Source: Trogon surrucura
Taxonomy: Eukaryota > Chordata > Aves > Trogoniformes > Trogonidae
Assembly (NCBI GenBank): GCA_020746105.1
Contig: CM036617.1
Location: 140,209,845-140,273,844, forward strand
Reading direction: 5' to 3'
Length of the DNA: 64,000 nucleotides
Shown here in pieces: positions 35,377 to 49,500 of this stretch. Position 1 is the stretch's first letter; every line of letters begins with the position of its first letter. The notes under the pieces are model-generated. The model was not told the DNA's origin. It saw only the letters and a program-made list of their open reading frames with translations, and searched no databases. A program made the translations under genes and the position numbers.

Positions 35377-38300
35377 TAATGGCAATCAGGCTTTTGGTTT
35401 TTACCTTGATTTTGAGGATGATATGTAATTGAGAAGAACTCAACCTGATTTGCAGAAAGCAGGGTAGTTTTGAAGTTATAATGTATAAGAACACCATTTT
35501 TTTTTCAAATGCAAACCTGACTTTGAAACAGTGAGAGCTAATAAGTATGGGACTTCATGGTGCCAATTACTCTGAATCATTTTCTAAGGATTAAAATGTG
35601 GGTATTTAAAAGATATATGAGGAGGAGGAGGAAGAGTTCAGTCCTTGCTGGTGATGAAAAAGAAAAATCAAAGATATTTTAGGAGTCAATGGAACAACAG
35701 CTGCAATTTTCAGAAAGGCTTATTTCTGATCACAGTCAGTCAGAAAAAAACCAATGAATCATTTTCTTTTAAGAAAGACCTTTGTTTTCTAATTAATTTA
35801 ATTCCTTTTGAAAAATCTCTCCCTTTCACTCAAATGCTGAGTTATCTATATTTTATCTCATTGGTTACTGTTCTGTTTTCAGCCTAACCTCAGTGAGCAG
35901 AACTGAAAAAAAAAAGAGTCTCTCAGGAGGGCGAACCATTCCCCAAGAATGTGCTATCCGAACTGAGAGTGTGAAAGTAACTGTAAGGTGGCAAAAGTTT
36001 TGAAGTCACCCCTGTACCTTCTGCAGGCGGACTGGGGTCACTGTTTCCTCTCTTGCTAGACTGGTGTTTCTTCCGTTTCTGATAGAAACTGAAGTCAAAA
36101 ACATAGTGGGCTTTCCACACAGTCTTTGAGCAGAAATAAACTGAATATCCTTTCAGTGCTATGCAGTTGGCAGGTGTCAAATCTCTTCCTCATCTAAATT
36201 GGGGTTAAGTGACACAGTGGAGATGGGGGGCACTTTTGTAATTACACAGGAAACAGTAACATTTCCTGCACAAGTTCTACCTTTGAATACACCATTTCTT
36301 CCTCATTTTTTTCCTGGTGAGTGCAAGCAACATTCAACTTTGATCAAATGCCAGCGAGATTGTCAAGAAGCCAACAGCCCCCACCACTTCTGCACACGAC
36401 ATTTAAACAAATTAAATCAAGCTCAGGGAAGACTGAAATGTTTGACTTGTGCTGAATTGGGAGGTTGTAATCAATTAAAGTACTTGCTATGTCTTGTATC
36501 TCGCTGTAGGACCCTTCTCCATTTCTACTGAAGTCAGAATTTCATCAATAACTGCAATCAGATGGGAATCTTCACCAGCTACATTTGCTTTTCTTTCCCA
36601 CAGAGCAATACACGTAATTATTCAAAGGCCATTAGACAGGGCTCTGCTATTCTCCACTGGGATGGTTAAAATTGTAACACTCAGGGTCAGTCTTTACTCC
36701 ATTAAAAGGCAAATAAATATGTTTGTGTTAGTTTTAGACCACTGCTAAAATGCACAGTGAGTTACACATGAAACAGGAAATGTACATTACCCCTATACTG
36801 TTGGTTAGTAGTTAAATATTCTCAGTCTCCTGTGTTTTTAGTAATGTAATTATTAACAAGCATGCTAAGAATTGACGAGTTAGCAGCATCTGCTGTGTTC
36901 GTCTTTCATAGCCACATGTAACACATTGATATTCTCTTGACATATTTCTAAAAGAAACATCAGTATGTATCTGTGAGGTAAAATGACTTTCAGAAAGTGA
37001 AGGAATAGAAATTCAAGGAAAAGTGTGAAAAAGTCTGCATTATTTTTCTCATGAGGTCTCTACTGAAAACAAAAGACTCCTCTGCACACGTAACTATCCT
37101 AGTTAACTGACAATTTAGATTTCATCCTAACTTCAACAAGTGTAAACAAGGTGAAATGCTCTAACAAATATCAAATAATGAAATCAAGGAAATAAACACA
37201 CACATATATACGAGAACATACATGTGGAGGTGTATATATTTATATTATGTGTGTATATATATGCATGTATATGATAAAATTAACTACTTGACTGATGTAT
37301 ACTATGATAGAGATTGCTCTTTTATATTTTGAGTACCTTTTATTCTTTTATATTACAAGCAAATTGTACAATGGAGCTTGACATGTTAAGTATCATTTCA
37401 GTAATGAGGTAATAACTGCACCAGCTCTTTGACAAATGTCTCCCCACATTGTCTTTGGCTGATTTTCTGATAATAATTTCTTACTCAAGCATCTTAAATA
37501 TTATTCATATGAAAGAATAACGAAAAACTTGGTCTTCAAACACAAAGATTTTTTTCCTAGTTTAATCTTCTAGAAATAAAAATTTTGGATCTGTGGAGTA
37601 AACCAGTGATACTCATGAAAGAAAATGTTTCATATTTCTATGGCATCTTTCCTTCAGAGGATCACAAAAAACCATGGAGGATGGACAAATTCTTGACTTT
37701 TCTCTGTCAAATTATCACTTGCCTAAAGGGGCCAATATACATGTTATTTCTGGCTCAGATTTTATGCAGTGTTTTGCAAATGGACTATGCATTTGTATTT
37801 TAAGAACATTACAATCCAGGAAAACAACAGGCATAAAAATAGGCAACACAATATGTCATTATACTTCTCAATCTTCCTTTGGATGCTACTGTCAGTGTAA
37901 CATAACCAAAGCAATTGATTTTAAAGAATGAGAATCCATCTCTGGCCTTTTAAACCTCTCTTTGGCCATACATCCATATAAATGTAATGAGGGAGAGGAG
38001 GGGGGAAGCAGCCTCCAAATGTCATGCCAAGAAAAATGCCAGGTTCATGTACGACAGCATTAAGAAAGAAGATGTGGTGCCGCAAAGACAGTGACACACA
38101 AACCAAGTCTTCTAGCACTCTTCCACTCTTTGCCTTTCTCCATCGGTATTCATCCATTATTTTATGCCTAACCCCATTTAAAAGCACAAGCTTGTTTAAT
38201 AGCCCACTCTGAACCTTTCTTGAGCTATGAATACAACTATATAACTACTTTCAAACAACATTCACAGAAAGACATTTGTAGCAGGAGTTATGCATACAGC

Positions 38301-41300
38301 CAGCTCCTGGCTGAGTGGTATTAAACATTCTGTTCTCCTCCAAGTCTGTATTTTTAGAAAGAACAGCACGTTTTACTGGAAATGTGTAGTAAGTTGAAAA
38401 TCAGCTTCAGACTTTTAGTTAAAATGTACCAAGAAAAAAAATCTTACCACGCTAAATATAGTTAAAGATTACTTTTACAGTTTTAGTTCTGCTGAAAGAA
38501 CCTTCACTGTTTTTCCTCTGCTGGAATGAATTGATTGGGCATTTTCTCCAGGGAGACCTAGAGTAGCATTGGCTGTTTCTTCCATTCTTTTCAAGCACTA
38601 TATAGAAATGCCATCCAGGAACTTTCCTAAAGCTTTCTGAGGAAAAAAAAAAAATCACACTACTGTGCTAGAGGTACAAAAACATAATTCTGTAATCAAT
38701 GTGTTGATTAAAAAATTTCTTGTGGGTAATTTTTTTCTTTTTTAACTGTAGTCTTAGATATGTTCCTTCCACTGTGGATACCAGCAAGATTTTCTTTGTA
38801 TGTTATGCACGTTTATTCAAAGCCCATGTTTCACAAACGTGCATCTAGCCAAACATGGTGTGTTTTGCAAATGATGCAATATAAATACTTCACTCTTCTG
38901 TCTTATTTAGACAAAAAGTAATGTAACTTCTAATTTTGTCTTTTTATGCAGAATGCCATTCTGATCCACTCTCCAGGACCCAGATTTTACTCACACGATT
39001 TTTGATTTTACCCTACAACCTCCCACTGAAGAAGCATGCACTAAAACTGAAAATTATTTTACAGTATAAGTGTGCTATGTTTCTAATGATACTATCAGAG
39101 ATTAACAGACTCATACCTTTTATCATCTCTGACACCAAGCAACCAAAAAAATACATGAGTTGGGGACAATACTGAATCGCGGCAACTGTTTCAAACCAAA
39201 GAACAGAAAAAAACCCTGCTGACTCTGGATCAAGATTCATTCATGCAAGCAAAGCAACAGTAGATCGATTATTTTTTGGCCTCTTGGCACATTTACAGTT
39301 AAATTGCTTCATTTGAAACAATCAATATTTCTAATTACGTCAATTACAGTATTAAAAATATAATGATCTAGAGTGGAAGTGAAACAAAGATATAACAGTG
39401 AAACAAATATATAACCTGCTAAAGAATTATAGCTATATTCCAGTGCAGTTTTCAGATCAAGATACATTCTTTACACAAATTAAATAGAAACAGGAAATGT
39501 TGAGTCCCATGGACCTTAGGCAGTCACCTCTGCACTCCTGCTCTGAGGCAAGCTCAGATACACTCAAGTATATCTAGATATTTGCCCACAGATGTTTGTT
39601 TAACCTAGCCACTGAAAGATTGTTTCCACAGTTGCATTTAAATGACTGACGCATTTTATTGCTCATTAAAAAAAATCTGCCACCTTTTTCACCTCAGCTT
39701 CTGATCTGATATTCCTAGTTATCCATGTTCTAGAAAAGACAGTTTTGTGAAGTGATCCTGTACAGCAGCCTTTTTTTCAATTGCTGCAACTTAAGAAGCC
39801 CTTGATTTCTAAACGCTAAAATACACAGAAGCATTTGCTGTGCATGACGATGCAGGAGCCTGCCTATGTAGAGCCCTGGTGTATGTCATGAGATTGCTGT
39901 GTCACGAGTGCCTTGGTGAATACAGAGCCTGCCGTGTGCTGACGGTGCTTTTTCATGCATCCTCCAGCCTGCAGACAAGAAATGGCTGATACATCCTGAT
40001 GGCTCCACCTCAAGTGGTTTCACTTAAGGTGATGGAGTGGCTGAGGACTGAGAAAAACAGGTCGGCCGTACAGTATTGGCTGAAAGGGTTGGTTTGGGGG
40101 GTTGTCGTCTATAGTCTTCCCAGAAAAAAAGAAAGCCAGTGTAAAAGCTGAAGCTTGAAAAACTAGCCTGAGAATCACATGTAGTATGAGCATATTGAAG
40201 AGCAAAGTCATCTTGCTAAAACCAGATAAACTGTAAGTACCAGTGAAGGAAAAAAACCCATCAGAAAACAAACCATACCCAGGCATGGATATCCCTGACT
40301 TGCTCAGTAACATCCAAGAGTAGAGAAAGAACTGAATCATGGGAAAAAACTGCAAGTATTCATTACTTTGCCAAAACCTGTGTATTTCTAGCGCTAGTTA
40401 AAAGGTGAATGTTTCTGCAATCCTTACAAAATCAATGTTTACTGCTTTATACAATGACAAAGTCCCTAAGAGGAATATCATAAACAAAGCATTTGATGCC
40501 CACAATTCTCGTAGAGACATGGATAGGGAATACACGCGCTCGGCACTAAAGAATGTTAAGACATACTTGTCTAATGGTAATGGCATTTATCAATCAGCTG
40601 AAAAAAAATGGGTATTCATCTGTACCTACTGAAAACATTCCTCTGTCCAGCCCAGCGCTTTTCAACGCTGCAGCGTTTTGAGCACAGTTTGGGAGGATGG
40701 GATGAGTACATAAATGCATCCCCTTAAACCCAGAATTGCGAAGTTCTGTCTCCCTTCGAGTTGCAAAGAGTCGCTGCACACAATGTATTTAGTGGAACAC
40801 CCTATACCCTACTCAGTAATGCCTTGCACTTTGTGTCCACATCGCTAGAATTCAAAATGAAGATGGATCCAAGGGACTGATCCCAGAGATAGTCTGATGG
40901 TGAAACACTTGGCTTGACATAATTATTTTCACACCACACAGATTAATCTGAGCACTTAAATTCTGCTTGCAAGTTCCTAACTAACATTACTTGACTGCAG
41001 AATTTCTAATTACAAGTATTACCATTTCTAATCTTCTGAAGCTCTGCCTGCTGTGTCTGCATCCGAGTCATCACATTACAAGGTCCTCTATTGTCTAGCT
41101 GCATTTTTCTCAGGCCTTCAAATGTTAATAAACTAGAGTAATAAAAAAGGAGGATAACAGTAGGTCTGAGTAGGATGATAGTACATTTTAATTTTAAATG
41201 TAGGGCTTTCTAGTAATGGGGGACAACTGAAAGCTAATGTGGACTTAACACAGGCAGATATCAAAAAATACTGAAATTTCCTGATCACACCACAAAGAAC

Positions 41301-44300
41301 CTGAGCTGAAGCAAGCAGAGAAGGAAATAAAGGTGGAGAACACTGACAAATTCGGATTAAATGTAGGCACTAGAATGCCACAAAACCAAATACATCATAT
41401 GTCAGGAAGAAAGAAGTCAAGGCACAAAGATAACCAGACGGATCCTCCTGTGGTAAATAGCATCTCGGGCAGAAGTGGTATCAGCCAGGCCAGGGCCAGA
41501 GAGCCTCAGACGAGCAGCAGTAGGGACACCTATGGCTGTTGAATCAGGGCTTCCAACTCCCCGTCCTTGAGTTCTCTTCTCTTTGCCAGACTTTGAAGCA
41601 GTCTATGTACCATCCAGGAGAGACACACACACACCACCTTTTAGGTACTCCCAAGCCCAAGAGGCAGCGTAGCGATGCAGAACAGAAAGCGTAAAGTAAT
41701 TTTGGAATTTGTGACAATAAAGTCTTATGGTATCAAACCAACTATGAAAATGCAGTAAGAGAAAGGCAATATAGTTCTGGTACAAATCAATAGAAGCATA
41801 ACTGCAGGAGGAATATTAATGTTATTACACAGTTAATCCATGGCTGAATTTATCTTAGTGAATTGTTAACATTCTTCCTAAAATAAACAGGTCAGGTCAT
41901 TTTGCTCCCTTTTACTTTGATGAGCTCCTTTCATTACACCTCAATATCCCTTCAAAATAAGCCACACCATGACTAGTTTTTAAATCTATAAAGCTAAAAA
42001 TCTTTACAGTGGGGAAGAGGAGCAGCAGAAAATTATAGTTCACATGAGTAAAGTACAGTCTGCCAAGAGAAAAAAAAGTTTAATTTGTCGATGCTGGGTT
42101 GTGGATTTGGAGTGCCAAAATTATTAAGGTCAGAACGCTGCACTGAGGGGCAGGCATAACAGCTTCTCAGCGTACGTCCATGAACCTGACTGTACACAGC
42201 ACTGATCAAAGTCAGCTTTGAGAGGGTATGTAACAATGAGAACGTCCTTCAAAGAGGAAAAGAAGAGATCTCATGGAAAGAACTGGCCAAATCCATTATC
42301 ATCAAGAGAAAAATGCCTGATCCCTTTGATAATAGGCCTACTTTAACAGGGAGGGAACTATAAGCACGTGTGGTGACTCTGCATTGCGGTCGGCTGGTAG
42401 GAACAATGCTGCCACTTCCACCCTCCACCTGTAACACTCAAGGTGAAGCAGTCACCTCTGGGGACAGGGGAATACTGGATCAAAACATATCTATTTCACT
42501 TTCCTGACCCTGCCTCAGTCCCTGCTGAAATGATTGCTAATGCTGGAACTGCACATTCAGTCACTGAAGCAGCTTCAGACGCGACAAGCCTGGGGCCTCA
42601 TCCTTAGACTAACCATGGACACTAGCGGGCGGCTAGTTTTATGAACTACTCATCTTGTAATCGACAGCCTGATATAGAAAGCTCAGTCCAGAAAAACGTA
42701 AGACTGATCTCTGGTGATATCAGAGGAGGAGGAAAAACTGGGGGAAAATGTCAGTCTCTGTAACTTCATTTGTTCTTACATATCCTTGTAATATATAATT
42801 ACTGAATGATATAATGGGAAGGATAAGGTAAGATAGTTTTGGTTTGCTATAATTGTGCACTCCTATAACTAAAAAAGGTTTAGGTATTCTTTGAGTTGAC
42901 CTTGGATTTCCTGATTTTACTGGACTTGTTTTCTAAAAGCAACATCCTGTAGTGATTTTTACTTTAAGATTACGTACACATGCTTTCAAGGTTTAAACCA
43001 CTTTACTATTCCCATCTGTAAGGCAATAACAGAGGGAGAAAATTTACACTTCAAAAATCTTGATAAAAAATAGTGAATACGTTCAGATTCCATCTTTCTT
43101 ATTTTCTAACCAATAATAATAATAAAATCTACTGGTGTCCCTCCTGTCCCATATCTCATTTCTTTCCCCTGCCTGTGAGATCTAATGTTATCACAGATGT
43201 ATAATATAACATATTCCAGCTCATGCAAACAAAAGCAGCACAAAGAACGCGAAGAAAAAAGTACATACACAGCAGTTTCGAATCATTCTTCACAAATAAC
43301 GCTAACAAATCATCTTCCAAATGAGCCTGATTTTCACCGGCACTTTGATTGCCTATTATGCTAGGTGGATTTTTTGTTGCCCACCAATTGTGATTCCCGA
43401 GTCACACTGTTCAACATTTACACTGCATTGTCTTCCCCTGATATATTCCTCTTCCTCCCTTCCTTTCCCACTTCATCTCACTCTTTGTTCTGCCTCTGCC
43501 GAGGGCCCAGGCACACAGAAACCCAGTGGGACATGACTGGAGGCAATAAGGATGGCAGTAAAGCAGCAGGGCTCTGTGTAGTAAAGTCAGTTGCAAAGCC
43601 TATTGCTTACCCAGGTGCCACTTAGGCTCGGAGAATTCCTCTCTCTCATCCTAAAGAAATCTCCCTGAAGACTGAGCCACCTGGCTCACAGGCAGCTCCC
43701 AAAACTCACGCATGGCAGCTTTGGACTAAATTCTCATGAACTTTGCTCTGTTAATAAAAAGAGGCTTGAAGTGCAGTGTAACATTCCTTTATAAGCCTTT
43801 CAAGACCTCTTTAAGCATGGTCAGAGGAGAGTAAAGGAGCATTTTATATAAAAGAAACATATCTTCTAAAGTGCCCAGTTTAACTAACAATGCTTGTAAT
43901 ACCACTACACGATCTTAGAAGCTTAATGGAAAGCAACAAAGGTTTTCCTATTTGTGCACTGCTAAAATTTTCCTGTTCATGCATTAATATCAAGACAATA
44001 AATTTAAGCATAGCAATAATACAATAGGCTTCCTCAGACCTTCTGAGCCTTTTGTTACCTCTCCCAGACCCCTCAGGTCATGCTGAAAACCATTGATCCA
44101 GTATAACTTTTTCCAAGGGGAAGCAGAAGCACTGGTCACAATAAAGTATCAGGAATAAACTGAGTCCTAATGAAGCCAATTTCTCCCTGGGATCCCAAGG
44201 AATTTTACAAACACTGATGAATTGCACCACACCTCATCCTTTACAAAATATCCAGGTATTACTGTGATTATTACTTCTGTAGAGGAGACAGAGAACTAGG

Positions 44301-45071
44301 CTTAGGATTGCCAACAATCTGTGGGGTGAATCCTAGATGTTCCTAAATATGTCCTGAATAGCTACTAAGATCAAGCAGAACTAAGGACACTTGGCACTGG
44401 GAAGCCATACATGTCTTTTCCAACCTAGTAGAAAGAGCTGGTGACAGGGGTAGGAACTAAGCCAAGACTCTGCTGAGAAGTTAATTTACAAACAGTACCT
44501 GATAGAATATGGAACTGGAAAACCCATATTCAGTGAAAAATATTGCTGAATTCAGGACACTTCACAAGACTATTTCACTCATCCACTCTGATTTTGGGAA
44601 TTACAAAACTCTTTAAATCTCAGGTGAGGTGAATTCTGTCAATGCATCTTAAGTAAACCAAAGGACTGGAAGAAATTAACTTAAATTCACTCCAGCCTTT
44701 TTTTTCTAGCCATTTTACAGTTATTTACACATTGTCCAGAAAGGCTATTTAAGCATCTGTGCTTTCCCTGCCTTAAAATGTGAAGACTAATGAGTGAAAG
44801 CTTATTTTTCTACTGTTATGTCAAATCAGAGCTGACTTTGGACTCTAGTTGGAGATACAAGTGTGTGAATTACAACAGTCCCATTCTCATTCACATGCAT
44901 AACAACACGGCTCCTATTAACATCACTGGAAACACAAATGAGCTTGGAAAAAGAGAGTGTTTTCTTCAGCCAATTTAAGGTCATGTAAATCTACTGCCTT
45001 TAATAGCTGTAAGCAAAGCAACACCAGTGGAGGATTTTTTACTTTAGATTTTCAAAATTATGGCTGGAATA
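35377..45071. other. Long non-coding stretch with possible conserved blocks
   Basis: No exon or clear transposon. Contains a TA/TGTA-rich tract (37194-37274), an AAT run near 43118 and a repeat-free block at about 36380-36870 with ttaaacaaattaaatcaagc and gtaatcaattaaag that could be an enhancer. Open frames are at most about 111 codons, without domains. Confidence 0.45.
37194..37274 (+). repeat. TA/TGTA-rich simple repeat
   Basis: Alternating purine-pyrimidine sequence: acacacacatatatac, then gtatatatttatatt, then gtgtgtatatatatgcatg. Low-complexity tract. Confidence 0.8.
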
Positions 45072-45133
45072 ATACACAGCCATTTAAAAAAAAAAGTACA
45101 ACATACACAGCCATTTAAAAAAAAAAGTACAAC
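45072..45133 (+). repeat. Perfect 31-bp tandem duplication
   Basis: The 31-bp unit begins atacacagccattt, carries a run of ten A and ends gtacaac. It occurs at 45072-45102 and again, without any change, at 45103-45133. The lack of differences points to a recent duplication, or an assembly artefact at the A run. Confidence 0.95.
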
Positions 45134-47748
45134 AACTTACATAATTTTAAAGATGTTTTTCCTGCTTGCTCCTTGCTGACTAAAAAAGTGTAGCTACATT
45201 GCCCTGAATACTTTGAGAGCCCTCCATGGCTACACTCACTTCTTCATGTTCATAATGAAAGATATAACAGAGCACACAGCCTTCTTTGTCTCTCATCATC
45301 AGATTTTCAAAACTTACACATTTTAATTTCTACTAGTTAAATCGGAATATCTAATAGAATCTGGGTTAGCAACCATAAAACTAGTGTGCAGTGGGAGGGG
45401 GAGGAGAAGAAGGCTAGCTTGTCGGCAGCTGGCATTTTTATTATGAGGCATTTAAAAAGCCTGACAGCTAATGCACTTTACTAAGACACTGTGAACTACA
45501 TGCCTTCAGAAGAAATTATAATAGCTAATGAGGTTTGCGTTTGCTTGTACGTTATATTCCCTGCTTTTCAGGGAGATGGATGCAGCATTCTATATACCTT
45601 CTCTGTGCAATATGAATTCAGATGGTAGCTGACAGGGATAGATTTGGAAGTAAGATTTATCTCAAAGTATGTTTCTGTGTTTACATACTCAGCATCATTC
45701 TTCATATCCACCTTTAACCATTATTCCTCCTTGGCAGTAGAAGTCAGGTTCTTAATTATATGAAATTTTTCATTGTAATGAAAGGAAACATAAAGATCCT
45801 TGTGAACACACTCACATTTATAACTTATTTACAATGTGTTTTCAGAGTTCCAATAATTCATGGTGCTAAAGGTGGATAATTCCACACCCTAGCTGCAGTA
45901 TTAATGCTTTGAAAAATTATTAGCCAAACTAGGAATTTTATTAGTCAGCTTTTCATGTTAGATGTGCTCTGCTGGGATTTCGCTATACCAACACTTACCT
46001 CATGTTCTGACAATTTTTCTAACTAGTCTTAGATATTATTGTATTAGATGATGATTTACTCATTCTATTAAGTCCTGACACTAAATACATTTTATGCTAA
46101 ATTAGTTCTTTCTTAAGAAAGGCTTTCTTCTTGCTAGAGAAAAAAGGAAATAGAACCTGCTTCCAATTAAGAGACAGAAGTAAACCTTCGCAAGATCTGA
46201 AAGATAATAAACTTATTAATTGTCCACTCTTCTCATGAAAGAAATACTTGAGCTTCACGGGAAAAAAAAATATGTGATGACAAGCTGCTTTTGAGGACAA
46301 ACTCATAACAGGATGTATGTATCTGTAAGTTCTCCTGCCAAAGAAGACAGTGTTGCAGGAAAGTCTCAGTACCTCTCCTGTTGTTTTTTTTTCCTAATGT
46401 AAAAAGGAGCAGTAAGTAACTGTTAGTTGCATTGTTAGGAAGACCGTAGGAAATCAGGAGACATGCTCTTGAGCCTTGTGGTGTCCAATACGTTGCAATA
46501 GGAGAGCAAGCCATAGCTCAGTTAGTAAAGATTCTTACCTCTAGGCAAGCCCATCGGGACCATATTGCACTGCATGTTTTTGTCCATAGTAAGCCTTATT
46601 TGAGTATCACAATAAACCAAGAGCCTAACATACTGGAAGTGGGGTAGAGCTCAGCTATAGGATCAAGAACAGGTAGGATTTTGTACACATTCTCAAAGTA
46701 CAAGGGCTTTAGCAAACATGAATCTAACAAAAAACACTATTTCAGATCACTCTGCTCTTTTTTAAATGAAAAATTCCTGATTGCTATTGAGAACTTCCCT
46801 TGGTCCGAACGACTGTAGTCCTAAGTGTTGACCATCCTATTGCAGCCAGGTCCATTTGTGATGAAACTACATACATGCTCCCTGCTAAAACTGGTACAAA
46901 TCACAGTTATTTGAAAGTTGTTTTTGAAAACAAACTGAAGTGACTACTTCCATTGTACTAATTATATCATTGTCATGAGGAAAGTATTACTGGCTTCTAT
47001 TTCAGACTACTGGCACATAGATTCACATTTTTTCTTATCAAAGAAAACATGGATCGATAACTCTCTTTATCTAGAAACAACAGAGAGAAAGCCATGAAGT
47101 GTCTGGCAAGGTATTCATCTTCCTATCATATTAAGATCTGGAAAGAAGGCTTTCATAGTCCGTTGTATAATTTCTACTTTTGAGTGATGGCTACTCAACA
47201 ATGATGTCTGACCCTGCCTGTTCTTCCTTGGTTGCTGATATAAAACATTGCTGCCAGACTGCTTTTATAATGAGATTCTATTTGAACACTGAATTTCTAA
47301 AGACCTAAGGACTCACTTTCCCCTCGATATTTTGGCATAAGCACCATCAAAAATCAAGCACAGGAGACACGTATCTCTTGTTCTTTGCATCCTCAGACAG
47401 GACAGACACATCTGTAGCCATGGCAAACTATGGGTACAAGATCTGATTCATACAAAGCCAGACATACTGTCAGAGAACGGAAACACATTATTATCATTTA
47501 AGGACACTTGGTGCTTTCCACGGTACCTGGCTACGTCCTCAACTTGAATAACTCTATGCAACTTCATGGATACACCAATTTACACCTGCCAGCGCACTGT
47601 TTACTTGTCTTTTGATCAAACATTTTGTAGAAACTTCTCACATAAAATTCTTGCTTCTGATTCTGGTTATTTTCACAGCCATGCAATGCATTTTACAATG
47701 CATTCTAATTAGATAAACTGATACTTTCAGTAATTTATGATGAATCTA
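45134..47748. other. Non-coding stretch, nothing recognised
   Basis: AT-rich, with no exon, RNA gene or convincing repeat. Open frames are under 95 codons. Confidence 0.5.
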
Positions 47749-47987
47749 AGGTCTGGTCTACACACACAGAAATTAAACCGATTTAACTAAATCGGTTTCT
47801 AAATCAATTTAGTTAAATTGGAGCAGTTCCCAAGCGAGGACACATAAATTGGTTTAAGAATGGCTAATATCATGTTAGCTTAACTCAGTTTTAAGAATGT
47901 CCGCACAAGGGGGTTGCAATGATTTTATTAAATTGATTTAGAAACCAATTTATTCCAACCAGTACTATTTGTGTGCAGGCCAGGCTA
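47749..47987. mobile_element. MITE-like DNA transposon remnant with long inverted repeats
   Basis: The left end reads aggtctggtctacacacac and the right end, in reverse complement, agcctggcctgcacac. The two arms stay alignable for about 90 bp: ggtttctaaatcaattta is in both, and gcgaggaca pairs with tgcggaca. The left arm also holds a 24-bp palindrome at 47775-47798 with perfect 11-base arms AAACCGATTTA and TAAATCGGTTT. No transposase is present, so it is non-autonomous. The ggtctacac-type ends suggest an old cut-and-paste family known in amniotes, perhaps hAT-like, but no target duplication could be defined, so the superfamily is open. Confidence 0.6.
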
Positions 47988-49389
47988 CAGAGACAAGCTC
48001 AAACTGCAAAATGAAACATTAATTGTCAGTATTACTGCTTTCATAAACTAGAGAAGGAATTAGTTGGAAAAGTTTTAACTGAATTTGTTAACGAACAGCA
48101 CATGTCTCAGAATAAAGCTAACAAACAATGTTTTGTTTACATGATATTTTTCCTCAAGGCAGCTGATATGCCATTTGCAATTAAAAGTCACACGTTGTTA
48201 CATTACGGCCACAGTGTAAAAAGGTTAAAATGTAAATATATTTAAACATCTCGGGGCTAGTGTGATTATTGCTAATTTTTACTTATATTGCAACACAGAT
48301 TAAAAAAACCCCACAAAAAACGTTCACTTTCCATTTGCAACCTTTTTTTTGTCCTTGATTTTACGTTTTTGATAAACTAATGCCTAAAGAACTGAATGCT
48401 TAATTTCAATAGATGTGCTAAGAAATTAGTCCTTTGTCTAAATATAAAGCCTACAGTTTAGTTAATGCTGCGGTGATTCCCCTTCCATTCTAATTGCCTA
48501 CAACCTGCTACAGGCATCTGAGAGTAGTGGCTGAAGATGTACGTTAAACTGAACAATATTCAAATGCTTCCCATGATAACTCCAAGGCAAAAGGCAGAAC
48601 TTAAGTTTCCTGGCACGGGGGCAGTCCCCTTAGTAACAGTGACCTGAGTTTGAAAAGAGGTCAAATGCCTTTTTGATCTGGAGGAGATCAGAAAATAGCC
48701 AGATTAGAAATCCCTTCTACTCCCTTTTGGTAGCAGGGATATAATCATGATGTCATCTAAGAGAAAGACGACGTTTCTGTGAAAAGCTGCCTCACGTTCC
48801 ACAGGCCATAAAATCATTTCATACTAGGCAATTGGAAGTGAGTGCAGAAAAACTAATTTTGTACCTCTTTCTCCATAATATACAGGAAGCCTCTGAACAG
48901 TGATGATCACAGACCATTGAAGTGTAAATGTCACTTGAATAGCCTGGACAGATGGGTCTTTTCATGGAAAGATTAGACTATGGCTATACGTCCTGGGGAG
49001 AGAGGCAGACAAGACTTCTGTGTATGGTAGCACATGGAATATCTTACGCCTTTTACGTTCATAGGTATAAGCCAGTCTCACTTGCATCTCTTGCAGGTAC
49101 TTTTTTTTCGTTGCTGCACTTAGAAAATGCAATGATTTCTTGAAAATCTCTAGGAAGGACTTAAAGGTGAATAGCTGTTCACATCAGTCACGATATTTCC
49201 CTTCTCCTTTGCACCAGTCTCTCCCCAGCCCCCTTGCACACACCGTATCTTTCACAAGATTCCTTCCAGTGCAAGACGGGTCCCACAGCCGTCCTCCTCC
49301 ATCCTGCACACCTCCCAGCTCTAATCCCAGTAGCTGCAGACTTTGTCACTGCCACGTATCTCAAACGCTTACCGTAGTTGGTGGCCTCA
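47988..49389. other. Non-coding stretch, possibly conserved in part
   Basis: No exon or known repeat. The block at about 48040-48480 has many homeodomain- and forkhead-like words (gtttgtttac-like, ttgcaattaaaag) and could be regulatory, but this cannot be tested here. Confidence 0.4.
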
Positions 49390-49500
49390 CTGCCTTTCAA
49401 GAATCTGTTCAGAAGCTGATTAATTACTTAATGTTTACAAAGCACTTTGAAGATGAAAGGAACTGCAATATCAATGCTAAGTACTATGATTATTTACTCT
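49390..49500 (+). repeat. MIR-like SINE 3' part
   Basis: Reads attaattacttaatgtttac, then aaagcactttgaagatgaaa and caatgctaagtactatgatt. This follows the well-known MIR-type 3' end '..ttaatgtttgtaaagcactttgaagatgaa..gctaagtattatta'. The head is lost. Confidence 0.5.

Noticed and set aside
44220-44330. Possible reverse MIR/L2 text (gattattacttctgtagaggagacagagaac).
   Set aside because: Only a loose likeness over a short stretch; not enough to call.
46505-46560. tRNA-like words (atagctcagttagtaaag).
   Set aside because: Only an A-box-like segment; no B box or stem pairing.
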